DNA of 64,000 bases from Pseudanabaenaceae cyanobacterium SKYG29 (GTDB taxonomy: Bacteria > Cyanobacteriota > Cyanobacteriia > Pseudanabaenales > Pseudanabaenaceae), in contig JANWWT010000007.1 of NCBI GenBank assembly GCA_025055675.1, forward strand, positions 84,927-148,926. Reading direction: 5' to 3'. The notes below the pieces were generated by a model. The model saw only the letters and a list, made by a program, of their open reading frames with translations. It had not been told where the DNA came from and did not search any database. This document shows, piece after piece, positions 27,385-36,943 of this stretch. Each line of letters opens with the position of its first letter. Within the stretch, counting starts at the first letter, position 1. Position numbers and translations under genes: made by a program.

Positions 27385-27649
27385 TGGTGCTTGTCAGTCC
27401 CTTACTTTTTAAGCCTTCGCAGTAGTACTCCGCGTGCTCTTTGACGCAGGTAATTACTAGAGCGACCCCATTAGTGTGAGCTTCCATCATTATATCCACA
27501 GCTTGGGGCTGGGTTAAACCGTTGACTACCTGCATCAAGGTCATCACGACATACTCCATCGTATTGAAGTCGTCGTTGTGGAGCAGAACACGGTAGCGCG
27601 GCGCTAACTTGCGGACTGTACTAGTGCGCTCGATCGTTTGGGTAGACAT
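27368..27649 (-). CDS. clpS: ATP-dependent Clp protease adaptor ClpS
   Basis: This adaptor of 93 residues hands N-degron substrates to the Clp chaperone. The substrate-pocket sequence is clear: YRVLLHNDDFNTMEYVV with the Asn-Asp pair, followed by HTNGVALV and CVKEHAEYYCEGL, the Clp-binding face. I chose the ATG at 27649 (MSTQTIERT); a TTG nine codons upstream is the only alternative. It is transcribed toward, and overlaps, the CPBP protease gene. Confidence 0.95.
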   Translation of the reverse strand: MSTQTIERTSTVRKLAPRYRVLLHNDDFNTMEYVVMTLMQVVNGLTQPQAVDIMMEAHTNGVALVITCVKEHAEYYCEGLKSKGLTSTIEPED

Positions 27650-27721
27650 AGGTTTTCCACTAACTACTACTGCCAAAGTATAGACTAAGTATTATTTCTA
27701 CTGTATCTATCCTAACCATTA

Positions 27722-29200
27722 TCAAGCAGTCAGGGGGAGGGGACGGGAAGTAGCAATTAAAATTTCTTCCACCTGGCGGGGGGTAAGGTTAGGGTTAGCC
27801 TGCAGCATCAGGGCGATCACTCCTGCCACATGGGGCGTAGCCATGGAAGTACCGCTAAAACTGCCATACCGATTATTGGGTAAAGTGGAAAGCACACTCA
27901 CCCCAGGGGCGACAACAAAGGGAAATTCCCCCAACACTACCCCCGCCGGATTAGAGAAACTGGCAATATTAGCATTGCGATCGATCGCCCCCACAGCAAT
28001 GCCCACGTCCGCCAAAGCCGCATCCCGCGCCGGGAAACTGGGTACCGTTGCCCCGCGATTAGCCTCATTGCCCGCTGCCGATACCACAATTACCCCCTTT
28101 TCTTCCGCATAGCTGAGGGCAGCACGGAGCACACTGGCATTCATGTTGGCCCCCAAACTCAGGTTAATAATGTCTGCGCCGTTGTCCACGGCATAGCGAA
28201 TTCCCTGGGCAAGGGTACTAGCTGTATTCCCAAATCTCCCTCCCAATACGCGTACAGCCATGATCTTGACATCGGGCGCTACTCCCTGTACCTCAAACTG
28301 GTTGCCCCGGCTGTCTGTAGTGATACCATTGCGTAAAGCAGCGATCGTGCCTGCCACATGGGTGCCATGACTAGAGCCATTTTCCCTGCCAGGGAAAGGA
28401 GTGTTGTCCCGGTCGCCAAAATCCCAACCATGGACATCATCCACGAAGCCATTTCCCTCATCGTCGATACCGTTGCCAGGGACTTCCCCCAAATTAACCC
28501 AGATGTTAGCTGCCAGGTCAGGATGAGAAATATCTATCCCTGTGTCCAGAACTGCCACTGTCACCCCCGCTCCCGTTATACCCTTTGCCCAGACTGCTGG
28601 CACATTGATTAAGTTGAGGTCACCCCAGTTGTTAGGCACATTAGAAGTAACAGGAGACCCAGGTGTAATCTTTTGTCCCAACGCCATACCAACCGCCGCA
28701 CTGGCATCTACCAAGCCAAAGCCAAAAACGGGATTAAAGTTCCCTGCACTGGGGGGGGTGGTAATCTCTGTGCGGATTGTGAGGTTGTACGTGGTATTGC
28801 CTTGGTATTGCTCCACTAGCAGAAAATATTCTCCTGGCAGCAGGTTAGTTAGACGGATAGATTCAGGAGCATTGCCCCAGCGCTCCGAACTAGCGATAAT
28901 CTCATTGTTGTTGACCAACCGATCGCCATTGAAATCCCGCACCAAGAATAGGTCAGCATCGGCACTCAACTGTGTCAAATCAATACTGATGTTGCCCGTC
29001 CCCGTCAGGGTAAAACGAAAGACATCGATGGGGTCCGTGACAGTCACTGCATCAGTAAACTGAAATTCCCCCTGCAGGTTGCCAATATCTAGGGCTGTGG
29101 GCAGAGAATTACCAGGGGTCACATTCAGGGGAAAAACCTCAGGGCTGAGCATACCCCGATCGTCTATCCCACCTGCATAAAACAAATCACAGGGCTGCAT
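27722..29200 (-). CDS. S8 subtilisin-like serine protease, N-terminal PPC domain, permuted layout
   Basis: This 492-residue protease has the catalytic triad in AVLDTGID (Asp), SHGTHVAGT (His) and SGTSMATPH (Ser), with the oxyanion Asn in VSAAGNEAN. A pre-peptidase C-terminal (PPC) type beta domain (about 40-145) lies at the N-terminus instead of the C-terminus. The segment FGFGLVDASAAVGMALG (about 160-176), which normally closes a subtilase domain, sits between the PPC domain and the catalytic domain, while the protein ends abruptly at the helix LTPRQVEEIL. The layout looks circularly permuted. There is no obvious signal peptide, so its location is uncertain. GAGGTAA precedes the ATG. Confidence 0.9.
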   Translation of the reverse strand: MQPCDLFYAGGIDDRGMLSPEVFPLNVTPGNSLPTALDIGNLQGEFQFTDAVTVTDPIDVFRFTLTGTGNISIDLTQLSADADLFLVRDFNGDRLVNNNEIIASSERWGNAPESIRLTNLLPGEYFLLVEQYQGNTTYNLTIRTEITTPPSAGNFNPVFGFGLVDASAAVGMALGQKITPGSPVTSNVPNNWGDLNLINVPAVWAKGITGAGVTVAVLDTGIDISHPDLAANIWVNLGEVPGNGIDDEGNGFVDDVHGWDFGDRDNTPFPGRENGSSHGTHVAGTIAALRNGITTDSRGNQFEVQGVAPDVKIMAVRVLGGRFGNTASTLAQGIRYAVDNGADIINLSLGANMNASVLRAALSYAEEKGVIVVSAAGNEANRGATVPSFPARDAALADVGIAVGAIDRNANIASFSNPAGVVLGEFPFVVAPGVSVLSTLPNNRYGSFSGTSMATPHVAGVIALMLQANPNLTPRQVEEILIATSRPLPLTA

Positions 29201-29257
29201 AGTATTACCTCAATGGGGCACACTCTTAGGACTATTATGCCCAAAAGGTAGTTTAAG

Positions 29258-32200
29258 TTACGCACTGAAATATTTGGCAACGGGGTGATAGGCAATGATG
29301 GCAGTAGTGGACTGCTCGGGGTAGAGTTGCTCGCTTTCGTCCATGTACATGCCAATTCGTTTTGCCTCTAACAGATCAAGGAGGGTGTACTGGTCTTGCA
29401 TGTTAGGACAAGCAGGGTAGCCAAAGCTATAGCGCGATCCCACGTATTTCTGTTGTAGGACGGCATGGATGTTGTCTGGTTCCTGTTCCCCAAAGCCCAG
29501 CTCGCGCCGAATGCGGGCGTGTGTCCATTCCGCCAATGCCTCTGCCATCTGCACAGCTAAACCATGGAAGTAAAGATAGTCAGTGTATTGATTGTCCTGG
29601 AAGAGTTTTTGGGCATATTCCGTCGCTATCTCTCCCACAGTCACCGCCTGCATAGGAAAAACATCTCTTATTCCCAGTTCTCTGGGGGCATAAAAGTCTG
29701 CTATGCACAAACGGCGTCCTGACTTCTGCCGCGGAAAAGTAAAACTAGCAATCGATTCTCCCCTAGGTTCCTCAGGATCAAAGATAAAGACTGTATTCCC
29801 TTCTGCCACTGCAGGAAAATAACCATATACTACTTGGGGTTCTAGTAAGTGCTCTTGGATCACTCTCTCTTGCCAGGCCGCCAAGATGGGATAAACCTTC
29901 TCTTGTAAAAAGACCTCATACTCCGATCGGGACTGTTCCTTTGGTTTACGGAATTGCCACTGCCCTGCCACTAGCGCCTGTACGTCTAGATACCAGAATA
30001 CCTCTGCCAAAGGAATGTCGGCGGGCGTAAGTATGCGTGTCCCCCAAAACGGCGGCTGCGGGCGAGGAATATCCACAGGGACAGCTTCCGATCGCTTGGT
30101 GTCTACCACCTTGTCTTCTTTTGGCTCTTCTTTCTCCTCTCTCTTCTCTGTTCTTTCCAAATCTACCTTGATGGGATTGCCCTTTTCATCCAAAAAACCT
30201 AAGCGATCGTCCCACCTGCCCTGCGCCTTTGCCTGCATGTAGGCATCCATAAAGTTCAGGTCAGAGAAAGCATCTTTGCCGTAGATTACTTGACCGTGGT
30301 AGGTCTGCTGACAGTCTTCATAGACAAACTTGGGTGTGAGAGCCGCTCCCCCTAAAATGACAGGTACAGTAATCCCCCGCCGATTGAATTCCTCCAAATT
30401 CTCTTTCATAAAGGCAGTGGATTTCACCAACAGACCACTCATGGCAATACAGTCCGCCTTGTGTTCTTCGTAGGCAGCAATGATGTTTTCCACGGGCTGT
30501 TTGATGCCAATGTTGATGACGCGATAGCCATTGTTAGAGAGAATAATATCTACCAAGTTCTTACCAATGTCGTGCACATCTCCCTTAACAGTAGCAATAA
30601 CAAATGTACCCTTGTGTGCTCCCTCTGCTTTTTCCATGAAGGGTTCCAAATATGCCACCGCTGCCTTCATTGTTTCCGCACTCTGCAGGACAAAGGGCAA
30701 CTGCATCTGCCCCGACCCGAATAGCTCCCCCACTACTTTCATGCCCTCTAGGAGAATCTCATTGATGATGTCTAGGGGTGCATACTTTTGTAATGCCTCT
30801 TGCAGGTGTTCTTCTAACTTTTGTCGCTCCCCATCAATGATATGGCGCTTTAACTTCTCTTCAATCGTAAGACTGTTGTCCTCTGTTTTCACTTCCTTCG
30901 TCGAGACTCCCGCATAGCGATTGCTAAATTCCGCTAGGGGGTCATATACACAAATACCGTTTTCGTCATAACGCCGTCGATCGAAAATCAAATCCTCTGC
31001 CAGGGCAATCTCTTCTGCAGACAGTTTGTGCAGGGGCAGAATCTTACTAGCATGCACGATCGCACTATCCATCCCTGCTTGACAGGCTAAATGCAAAAAA
31101 ACAGAGTTCAACACCACGCGGGCAACGGGATTGAGACCAAAAGAGATGTTAGATACCCCCAGCAAAATGTGGCACTCAGGCATGGCTTGCCGAATACGCT
31201 TAATTGCCTCGATCGTGGCTGCGCCGTTGGCGCGGTCTTCTTCTATACCTGTAGAAATGGGTAAAGCTAGGGGGTCGAAGAAAATCTCATGGGGAGGAAT
31301 ACCAAACTCTAATGCCTGGTGATAAGCCCTCTGGGCAATTTGCAATTTCTTCTCTGCTGTGCGTGCCATCCCCTCTTCATCGATCGTGCCAATCACTACT
31401 CCTGCTCCGTAGCTCTTTGCCAGCTCTAGGACTTTGAAAAATCGTTCTTCCCCATCTTCATAGTTAGTAGAGTTGAGGATGCACTTGCCCCCTGCTACTT
31501 TCAAGCCCGCTTCCATCTTTTCCCACTCCGTGGAATCCAACATCAAGGGCAGAGTGACATTAGTCACCAGACGGGACACCAATTCCCGCATATCCCGCAC
31601 CCCATCCCTACCCACATAGTCCACATTCACATCAATGACATGGGCACCTTCTTTCACCTGGGAGCGGGCTAGTGCCACCAAACCATCCCAATCTTCCGCG
31701 TTCAAGAGATCACGACATTTTTTCGAACCACTGGCATTCAACCTTTCACCAATGATCAAAAAGGAATTATCCTGCTTGTAGGGCTGGGAGGTGTAGATAG
31801 AAGCACAACTGGGGGGATGGAATGGTTGACGGGGCTTGGGCTTGAGGTCTTTGGCAATTTCTGCCAAGGCGCGAATATGTTCAGGCGTCGTACCGCAACA
31901 ACCACCAATAATCTGCACGCCTAGTTCTTCCACAAAATACCGCAGATGATGGGCTAAATCCGCTGGCGATAGGCGATAGACTGCTTTCCCCCCCACATTT
32001 TCTGGCAACCCTGCATTAGGAATACAAGAAATGACAAAGGGAGAGTGGGCAGATAGATACTTGATGTGTTCAGTCATCCGATCGGGACCTGTAGCACAGT
32101 TCATGCCCAAAATGTCAATCTTAAAGGGTTCCAGAATCGTGACTACGGCGTTTATTTCCGTCCCCACCAGCATAGTGCCCGTCGTTTCCATAGTGACAGA

Positions 32201-32779
32201 GACCATCAGGGGCACTCTCTCTTTTCTGTCCTGGAAGACAGACTCGATCGCTCTTAGTGCTGACTTAATCTGCAAAATATCCTGGCAGGTTTCCACAATC
32301 AAAAGGTCGACACCACCATCTAGTAGTCCCTCCACCTGTTCCCGATACGCCTGCTCCATTTGCTCAAACTGAATATGCAATAGAGTAGGGAGCTTAGTAG
32401 TAGGACCGATCGAGCCAGCCACAAATCTGGGCTTATCGGGTGTGGAGTAGGATTGGGCGATTGACTTAGCTAGGGCTGCTGCTTCCCTGTTGATCTCATA
32501 GGCTAGAGCTGCGAGGTCATATTCCGCCAAGACAATGGAGGTAGCACCAAAGGTATTCGTCTCAATTACGTCTGCCCCCGCCTCTAGGTAAGCACGATGG
32601 ACTTTTGCCACCGCCTCAGGCTGGCTAATCACCAAATATTCGTTACACCCTTCATACTGGGCACCACCAAAGTCTGCTGCTGTCAGGTTTTGCATTTGCA
32701 GAGCTGTCCCCATACCGCCATCAAAAACGATAACGGGGCGATCGGGACTATGCAGACGTTGCAGGAAAGGATGGGGCAT
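29258..32779 (-). CDS. metH: Cobalamin-dependent methionine synthase
   Basis: This 1173-residue enzyme transfers a methyl group from methyltetrahydrofolate to homocysteine through cobalamin. All four modules are visible: the homocysteine domain with zinc cysteines ([17 protein letters not shown]; about 1-310), the pterin-binding domain ([15 protein letters not shown] onward), the cobalamin domain with the DxHxxG ligand ([11 protein letters not shown]) and a C-terminal reactivation domain ([16 protein letters not shown]). A charged Lys/Glu linker (about 890-915) precedes the reactivation module. The length is normal for the family. No cobalamin riboswitch fits in the 51-nt gap upstream. Confidence 0.97.
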   Translation of the reverse strand: MPHPFLQRLHSPDRPVIVFDGGMGTALQMQNLTAADFGGAQYEGCNEYLVISQPEAVAKVHRAYLEAGADVIETNTFGATSIVLAEYDLAALAYEINREAAALAKSIAQSYSTPDKPRFVAGSIGPTTKLPTLLHIQFEQMEQAYREQVEGLLDGGVDLLIVETCQDILQIKSALRAIESVFQDRKERVPLMVSVTMETTGTMLVGTEINAVVTILEPFKIDILGMNCATGPDRMTEHIKYLSAHSPFVISCIPNAGLPENVGGKAVYRLSPADLAHHLRYFVEELGVQIIGGCCGTTPEHIRALAEIAKDLKPKPRQPFHPPSCASIYTSQPYKQDNSFLIIGERLNASGSKKCRDLLNAEDWDGLVALARSQVKEGAHVIDVNVDYVGRDGVRDMRELVSRLVTNVTLPLMLDSTEWEKMEAGLKVAGGKCILNSTNYEDGEERFFKVLELAKSYGAGVVIGTIDEEGMARTAEKKLQIAQRAYHQALEFGIPPHEIFFDPLALPISTGIEEDRANGAATIEAIKRIRQAMPECHILLGVSNISFGLNPVARVVLNSVFLHLACQAGMDSAIVHASKILPLHKLSAEEIALAEDLIFDRRRYDENGICVYDPLAEFSNRYAGVSTKEVKTEDNSLTIEEKLKRHIIDGERQKLEEHLQEALQKYAPLDIINEILLEGMKVVGELFGSGQMQLPFVLQSAETMKAAVAYLEPFMEKAEGAHKGTFVIATVKGDVHDIGKNLVDIILSNNGYRVINIGIKQPVENIIAAYEEHKADCIAMSGLLVKSTAFMKENLEEFNRRGITVPVILGGAALTPKFVYEDCQQTYHGQVIYGKDAFSDLNFMDAYMQAKAQGRWDDRLGFLDEKGNPIKVDLERTEKREEKEEPKEDKVVDTKRSEAVPVDIPRPQPPFWGTRILTPADIPLAEVFWYLDVQALVAGQWQFRKPKEQSRSEYEVFLQEKVYPILAAWQERVIQEHLLEPQVVYGYFPAVAEGNTVFIFDPEEPRGESIASFTFPRQKSGRRLCIADFYAPRELGIRDVFPMQAVTVGEIATEYAQKLFQDNQYTDYLYFHGLAVQMAEALAEWTHARIRRELGFGEQEPDNIHAVLQQKYVGSRYSFGYPACPNMQDQYTLLDLLEAKRIGMYMDESEQLYPEQSTTAIIAYHPVAKYFSA

Positions 32780-32830
32780 GGGCAGTCGTAACGCTGGACT
32801 GTCCTGATTTTAACCCATTTCCCCTTCGCC

Positions 32831-33586
32831 TTACTTTTGGGCGGGTGGATTAGCGGGTTGGTTTTTGATAATCCATTCGTAGGCAGCGCGGGAGGGGATG
32901 AAGGTAAATTTCTCTACATCGGGACTGGGCTTGTTCTTCTCAGTAGTCACCATAGCATCAAGGACATTGAACAGGTTTGCCACCTGAATTCTGGCATTTT
33001 TAGCAATGTTGGGTTGTCCCTTAGCCGCGTTGTCAATCATATTCTTCAGGTCTTGTTGTTCAAAGAAGAAAGGTACAAACTGCTTGCCCTGCTGTTCGAT
33101 CGTCAATAAACCTTCCTGTCCGCCAGTACCACCCACGGCAAAAAAGACAGGGATGTTGGGCAATTGTTCAGGGGGCTTGCCATTCACCGTCAGCAGAGTG
33201 CGAGCAGAGTCCAAACTGGACTTAGAGGGAACAATTTGAAAGGTGAGCTTTTTATCTTTGTTTTCCTTGATCACTTTGTAGGCATCGTTCATCGATCGGA
33301 CAATCACCCTAGCTTTCTTGCCCAGGTCAGGGTTAGCAGTTTGCACCTGTTTCAGCATGGATTGGGCATCATTGGGATTGAGAAAAAATAGGAGAATTTG
33401 GTTGTCTCCTGCCTGTTTATTGGTGGCGAGCAGGGGAGCACCTTTATCGTCGGTGATTGTAAACACCGGTACACCACTGAGACGTTCGAGGACTTGGGCT
33501 TCCGTCATCGCTTCTACCTGCCCGAAGGGAGACAGGACAAAGGGTAGGGTCAAGGCTGGTAGCAACTTTTTCGTAATCACGGACAA
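32831..33586 (-). CDS. tic22: Tic22-family protein
   Basis: This 251-residue protein has an N-terminal signal-like segment (KKLLPALTLPFVLSPFGQVEA) followed by the Tic22 fold: VLERLSGVPVFTITDDKGAPLL, a second similar half (LPNIPVFFAVGG..GLLTIEQQGKQFVPFFFE), and a C-terminal helical part. Cyanobacterial Tic22 is a periplasmic or thylakoid-associated chaperone important for outer-membrane biogenesis, related to the chloroplast import component. It ends with a Pro-rich tail. The gene stands 51 nt from metH on the same strand. Confidence 0.88.
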   Translation of the reverse strand: MSVITKKLLPALTLPFVLSPFGQVEAMTEAQVLERLSGVPVFTITDDKGAPLLATNKQAGDNQILLFFLNPNDAQSMLKQVQTANPDLGKKARVIVRSMNDAYKVIKENKDKKLTFQIVPSKSSLDSARTLLTVNGKPPEQLPNIPVFFAVGGTGGQEGLLTIEQQGKQFVPFFFEQQDLKNMIDNAAKGQPNIAKNARIQVANLFNVLDAMVTTEKNKPSPDVEKFTFIPSRAAYEWIIKNQPANPPAQK

Positions 33587-33650
33587 TCTCCTGAGTCAAG
33601 TTGGCATTACTTTAGCAAAGATTCCCCCGCTTGGCTAGATAATTTGCCCC

Positions 33651-34970
33651 TCAGCTACTCAAGAGCAAGATTGAAACAAAGCTGCCTGTATTCCACAGGC
33701 TGTGTAGCACAATAGGACTGATGAGGTTGCGACTGCGGTCGTAGACCACACCCAAAACAACGCCTAAAACTGTCAAAGGCAGTATGTCATTTATATTCAT
33801 GTGAGCTACAGCAAATAGGAGGGCACTGAGCAAAATTGCTACTCTGATATGGAGGTACTTAGTAAAAGTAGGTAGTAAAAAACCTCTAAACAATAGTTCT
33901 TCAAATAGGGGCGCACTGATACCTAAAGTAATCCAGAAAATAGTGATTGACCAGTAATTTTGGCTGTGGCTAATGATTTCTAGCAACGGGTTCCCACCCC
34001 CGCGACCGCGTAAAGCAAATTGTTGCACTAAGGAGCTAGAAACCACTAGGGGAATAGCCCCCAGGTATCCCCCCCCTCCCCATAGTATAGTTTTCCAGTT
34101 GAGGGGAGAAAACTTATATAGAATACTTTGCCAGTTAGGAAATCTGCTCAAGAAAATCCTGAAAATTACCAGTAGTGGCACCATGGAACCAACGTAACTA
34201 ATGCCAATAACAAATGCCTGACCAAAATTAAAATTACTAAACCACCCTCCCAAAACTCTGGGCAAAGTTTGCGCTACCAAAGTATAAGTGCAAAACCAAC
34301 TAACTAAGACGTACCATAGAGTTTCCCCATCCCAGGGTATTTGCCATGCTAACCGATCGCTTTGCCGCAGTTTTAAGCCATAAACAATTAGCACAACTAG
34401 ACCGAGCAAACTACCAACAATGGGAATAAAATTGACTATGATTAAACGCACAAAAGCTGATTCTGCCTCGATCGTTTCTTGCAGAGTAAATACAGGTAAT
34501 AGTTGGGGTTTAGCTAGTTCGTAGAGGCGATAGAGAGCAAAATACTCGTACCAACCGTCCAACTTTTGTTTAATCAAATCTTCCGCCCCTGATAAAACTT
34601 GGGGGTTTGGTTGCCATAGGTGGCGCAGACACATCTGCAGACTATCTTCTTCCTCCCACAGGGTGAAAGCCTTTTCTAGTTGTCCCGTCTTGATATACAA
34701 CAATCCCACCTGATAAATAACCTGGCTGCGGTCTGTTACCTTCAGATAGTCATCCAGGGCAAGGCGGTAGAAATTGTTAATTAAGTCTTTATCCAAAAAA
34801 GACCGCACCCGATCGCTAGTGATCGCCTGTAGAATCAGGTCAGTTTGTAAACGATCGAGGCGAGTTTGGGGCGGGGGAGTAAACCAACTGCGATAAAGGT
34901 TAAGAAAGATGATATAACAAGCAAAGACAGAGAGAATAAGAAAGCAGAAGCGACGCAGACTCTGGAGCAT
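33651..34970 (-). CDS. CPBP intramembrane protease with N-terminal helical extension
   Basis: This 439-residue protein has an N-terminal membrane anchor (about 8-26), a soluble helical region (about 40-165) with TPR-like sequence (YQVGLLYIKTGQLEKAFTLW), then about eight membrane helices carrying the CPBP motifs EELLFRGFLLP, FAVAHMN and LHSLWN. It is probably an intramembrane glutamic protease whose soluble domain selects partners. Its ATG overlaps the DUF2996 stop (TGATG), placing it in an operon with DUF2996 and ndhM. Confidence 0.85.
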   Translation of the reverse strand: MLQSLRRFCFLILSVFACYIIFLNLYRSWFTPPPQTRLDRLQTDLILQAITSDRVRSFLDKDLINNFYRLALDDYLKVTDRSQVIYQVGLLYIKTGQLEKAFTLWEEEDSLQMCLRHLWQPNPQVLSGAEDLIKQKLDGWYEYFALYRLYELAKPQLLPVFTLQETIEAESAFVRLIIVNFIPIVGSLLGLVVLIVYGLKLRQSDRLAWQIPWDGETLWYVLVSWFCTYTLVAQTLPRVLGGWFSNFNFGQAFVIGISYVGSMVPLLVIFRIFLSRFPNWQSILYKFSPLNWKTILWGGGGYLGAIPLVVSSSLVQQFALRGRGGGNPLLEIISHSQNYWSITIFWITLGISAPLFEELLFRGFLLPTFTKYLHIRVAILLSALLFAVAHMNINDILPLTVLGVVLGVVYDRSRNLISPIVLHSLWNTGSFVSILLLSS

Positions 34971-35308
34971 CAGTTAGGCAGCAACCACTTTTGGGCATTC
35001 AGTCTTTGCATGAGACCAAAAACAATCAAATTAGTATCCACCTTGCGTTCGTCGCCCAAAAAAGGTTCGATCGTTTGGGGTTGTGCTTGTCCATCACTGC
35101 AAGCGAAGGCTTTCTGCCCGTTCACGTCTTCCTTAGCAAAAAATAGGAGGAATTGTCTTTGGTTATTGCGCCACCTACCCTGCAGTTTGAGGTCTTTGTA
35201 TTCCAGAGTTAAATCACTGATACCCCGATCGCTAAATGCTTTTTGAATGGCAGGGATCAGTTCGCCGGTCATGTAGTCAGTAAAGGAAGGAGTTGCTACT
35301 TCTGTCAT
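34970..35308 (-). CDS. DUF2996-family protein
   Basis: This small soluble protein of 112 residues contains GRWRNNQRQFLLFF, the KAFACSDG segment, EPFLGDERKVD and the closing LIVFGLMQRLNAQKWLLPN, which match the cyanobacterial/plastid DUF2996 family. Its function is not established. It directly abuts ndhM upstream (0 nt) and overlaps the CPBP gene downstream by 1 nt, so it is probably co-translated with both. That context suggests a role near NDH-1 or thylakoid proteins, but this is inference. Confidence 0.82.
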   Translation of the reverse strand: MTEVATPSFTDYMTGELIPAIQKAFSDRGISDLTLEYKDLKLQGRWRNNQRQFLLFFAKEDVNGQKAFACSDGQAQPQTIEPFLGDERKVDTNLIVFGLMQRLNAQKWLLPN

Positions 35309-35659
35309 TTATTTTTCCTCTGCTTCAGTATTGATCACTTGCGGTAAACCCATGCTATAGTTTAAGACGCGGTGGTTGAGATTGTAGGTGATCTCCCCCT
35401 TTTGCAACAAAGAACGGATGAAATGCTCTAGATCAGACCCGATTCTTCTGACATTGTAATCAGTCAAATCTGCCCCCTTGTAGTCTGCCACCAATTCCTC
35501 AAACTTTTTGTTCACCTTTTCCACAGCGCTGGCAGACCAGTTAAACTCATTGTCGGGGTCAAGGTCAAGGGTGAGTTCGGTTTCACTTTCCACCAACTTG
35601 TCATCTTTGACAGTGGCGCTATAAATATGGACATGACGGGTTGTGCATTTAATTAACAT
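35309..35659 (-). CDS. ndhM: NAD(P)H-quinone oxidoreductase subunit M
   Basis: This peripheral subunit (116 residues) of the cyanobacterial/chloroplast NDH-1 complex contributes to the ferredoxin-binding stromal arm. The sequence is highly characteristic: CTTRHVHIYSA, LDLDPDNEFNW, YNVRRIGSDLEHFIRSLLQKGEI and NYSMGLPQV. It heads an operon with DUF2996 and a CPBP protease. Length is normal. Confidence 0.96.
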   Translation of the reverse strand: MLIKCTTRHVHIYSATVKDDKLVESETELTLDLDPDNEFNWSASAVEKVNKKFEELVADYKGADLTDYNVRRIGSDLEHFIRSLLQKGEITYNLNHRVLNYSMGLPQVINTEAEEK

Positions 35660-35770
35660 AGGTTTCTGTAACCAAGTCTGGGCAGGAGTTTAACGCTACA
35701 AACAACTGTGACCAAGTTGCAAATAGCTTATCCTATTGTAAGATATTCCAGGCAAGTTGGGGGTAGCTAG

Positions 35771-36763
35771 ATGCAAAATTGGCGGTTGCCTGCTGAGTGG
35801 GAGGAACATCGTTGCTGTTGGTTGGCTTTCCCCAGCGATCGATCGTTATGGGGCGATTACCTAGAACCAGCCCAGCAGGAATTTTTGGCACTAGCGCAGG
35901 CGATCGGGGCAAGTGAGAGGCTAGAGATTTTGGTCAACAACGAGACAGATAAACAGCGGATAATTACTGCCTTAGTCAACTGTAACCTGCGCTGTCATGC
36001 TATTCCCTATGGTGACATTTGGTTGCGGGATACTGCTCCCTTTTTCCTAGTAGATGAAATGGGTTCACAGCAGGCAGCTTGTTTTGCTTGGAATGGCTGG
36101 GGTAATAAATATTTGCTAGAACATGACGATCGGGTAGCAGCCCAAATAGTGCAAGCTCTGGGCATAGAATCGGTCACCTATGACTGGGTGCTAGAGGGGG
36201 GAGCAATTGAAGTAGATGGCACAGGTCTATGTTTAACAACAAGGCAGTGTCTGTTAAATTCCAATCGTAATCCCACGATGGATCAAATAGCAATAGAAAC
36301 TGCTCTTAAATCGGCTTTGGGATTGACAAAAATTCTCTGGCTCGATCGGGGTTTATTGAATGACCACACTGATGGGCACATTGATACAATTGTTCGGTTT
36401 TTTGCCCCTGGGAAAGTGTTGTGCATGGAAGCACAGAGATGTGATGACCCCAATACCGAAGTGCTGACAGAAATTAGGGAGACTTTGTACCAATGGCAAG
36501 ACCAAGGGGTATTGAAAGAAGTAGTTTGTCTGCCTTCCCCTGGCTTAGTGGTAGATGATCAAGGAGCAATTATGCCCGCTAGTTATCTCAACTTTTATAT
36601 CAGTAACACTACTGTGATTGTGCCCACCTATGATGCCCCTTGGGATGAGGCTGCCGTAGAAGTGATTGCTAAATGTTTCCCTAGTAGAAAAACGATCGGG
36701 CTAAGTGCTAAAGCAATTTTGACAGGGGGCGGTGCTTTTCACTGTATTACTAAGCAACAGTAG
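35771..36763 (+). CDS. aguA: Agmatine deiminase
   Basis: This enzyme converts agmatine to N-carbamoylputrescine and ammonia in putrescine biosynthesis. The 330-residue protein has the substrate loop GDIWLRDTAPF, the central EGGAIEVDGTG, DHTDGHID with catalytic His, and the nucleophilic Cys in GGGAFHCITKQQ at the C-terminus. It is slightly shorter than the usual 340-370 residues. It precedes a PLP decarboxylase on the same strand. AguB, the next enzyme, is encoded about 7 kb away at 44 kb. Confidence 0.95.
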   Translation: MQNWRLPAEWEEHRCCWLAFPSDRSLWGDYLEPAQQEFLALAQAIGASERLEILVNNETDKQRIITALVNCNLRCHAIPYGDIWLRDTAPFFLVDEMGSQQAACFAWNGWGNKYLLEHDDRVAAQIVQALGIESVTYDWVLEGGAIEVDGTGLCLTTRQCLLNSNRNPTMDQIAIETALKSALGLTKILWLDRGLLNDHTDGHIDTIVRFFAPGKVLCMEAQRCDDPNTEVLTEIRETLYQWQDQGVLKEVVCLPSPGLVVDDQGAIMPASYLNFYISNTTVIVPTYDAPWDEAAVEVIAKCFPSRKTIGLSAKAILTGGGAFHCITKQQ

Positions 36764-36943
36764 CAACGATTTTGTGTTACTCTATAAACTAGAGTGGGCA
36801 GCAAAAACTAAGTACAAAGTTTAGGGGCAGATGTATAAATTATTCATCGGTATTTGTTTAGCATATATACAGAGAAATACTACAAAAAATCTGCTGTACG
36901 CTCAAATCGGGAGAGACAATTTGCAAACGCTGGCTGTTTGGGG

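Noticed and set aside
30531..30917. 128-codon rightward open frame inside metH
   Set aside because: It is antisense to the cobalamin-binding region and has no recognisable features.
32780..32830. Cobalamin riboswitch upstream of metH
   Set aside because: Only 51 nt separate the metH start from tic22, too short for the element, and no B12-box sequence is visible.
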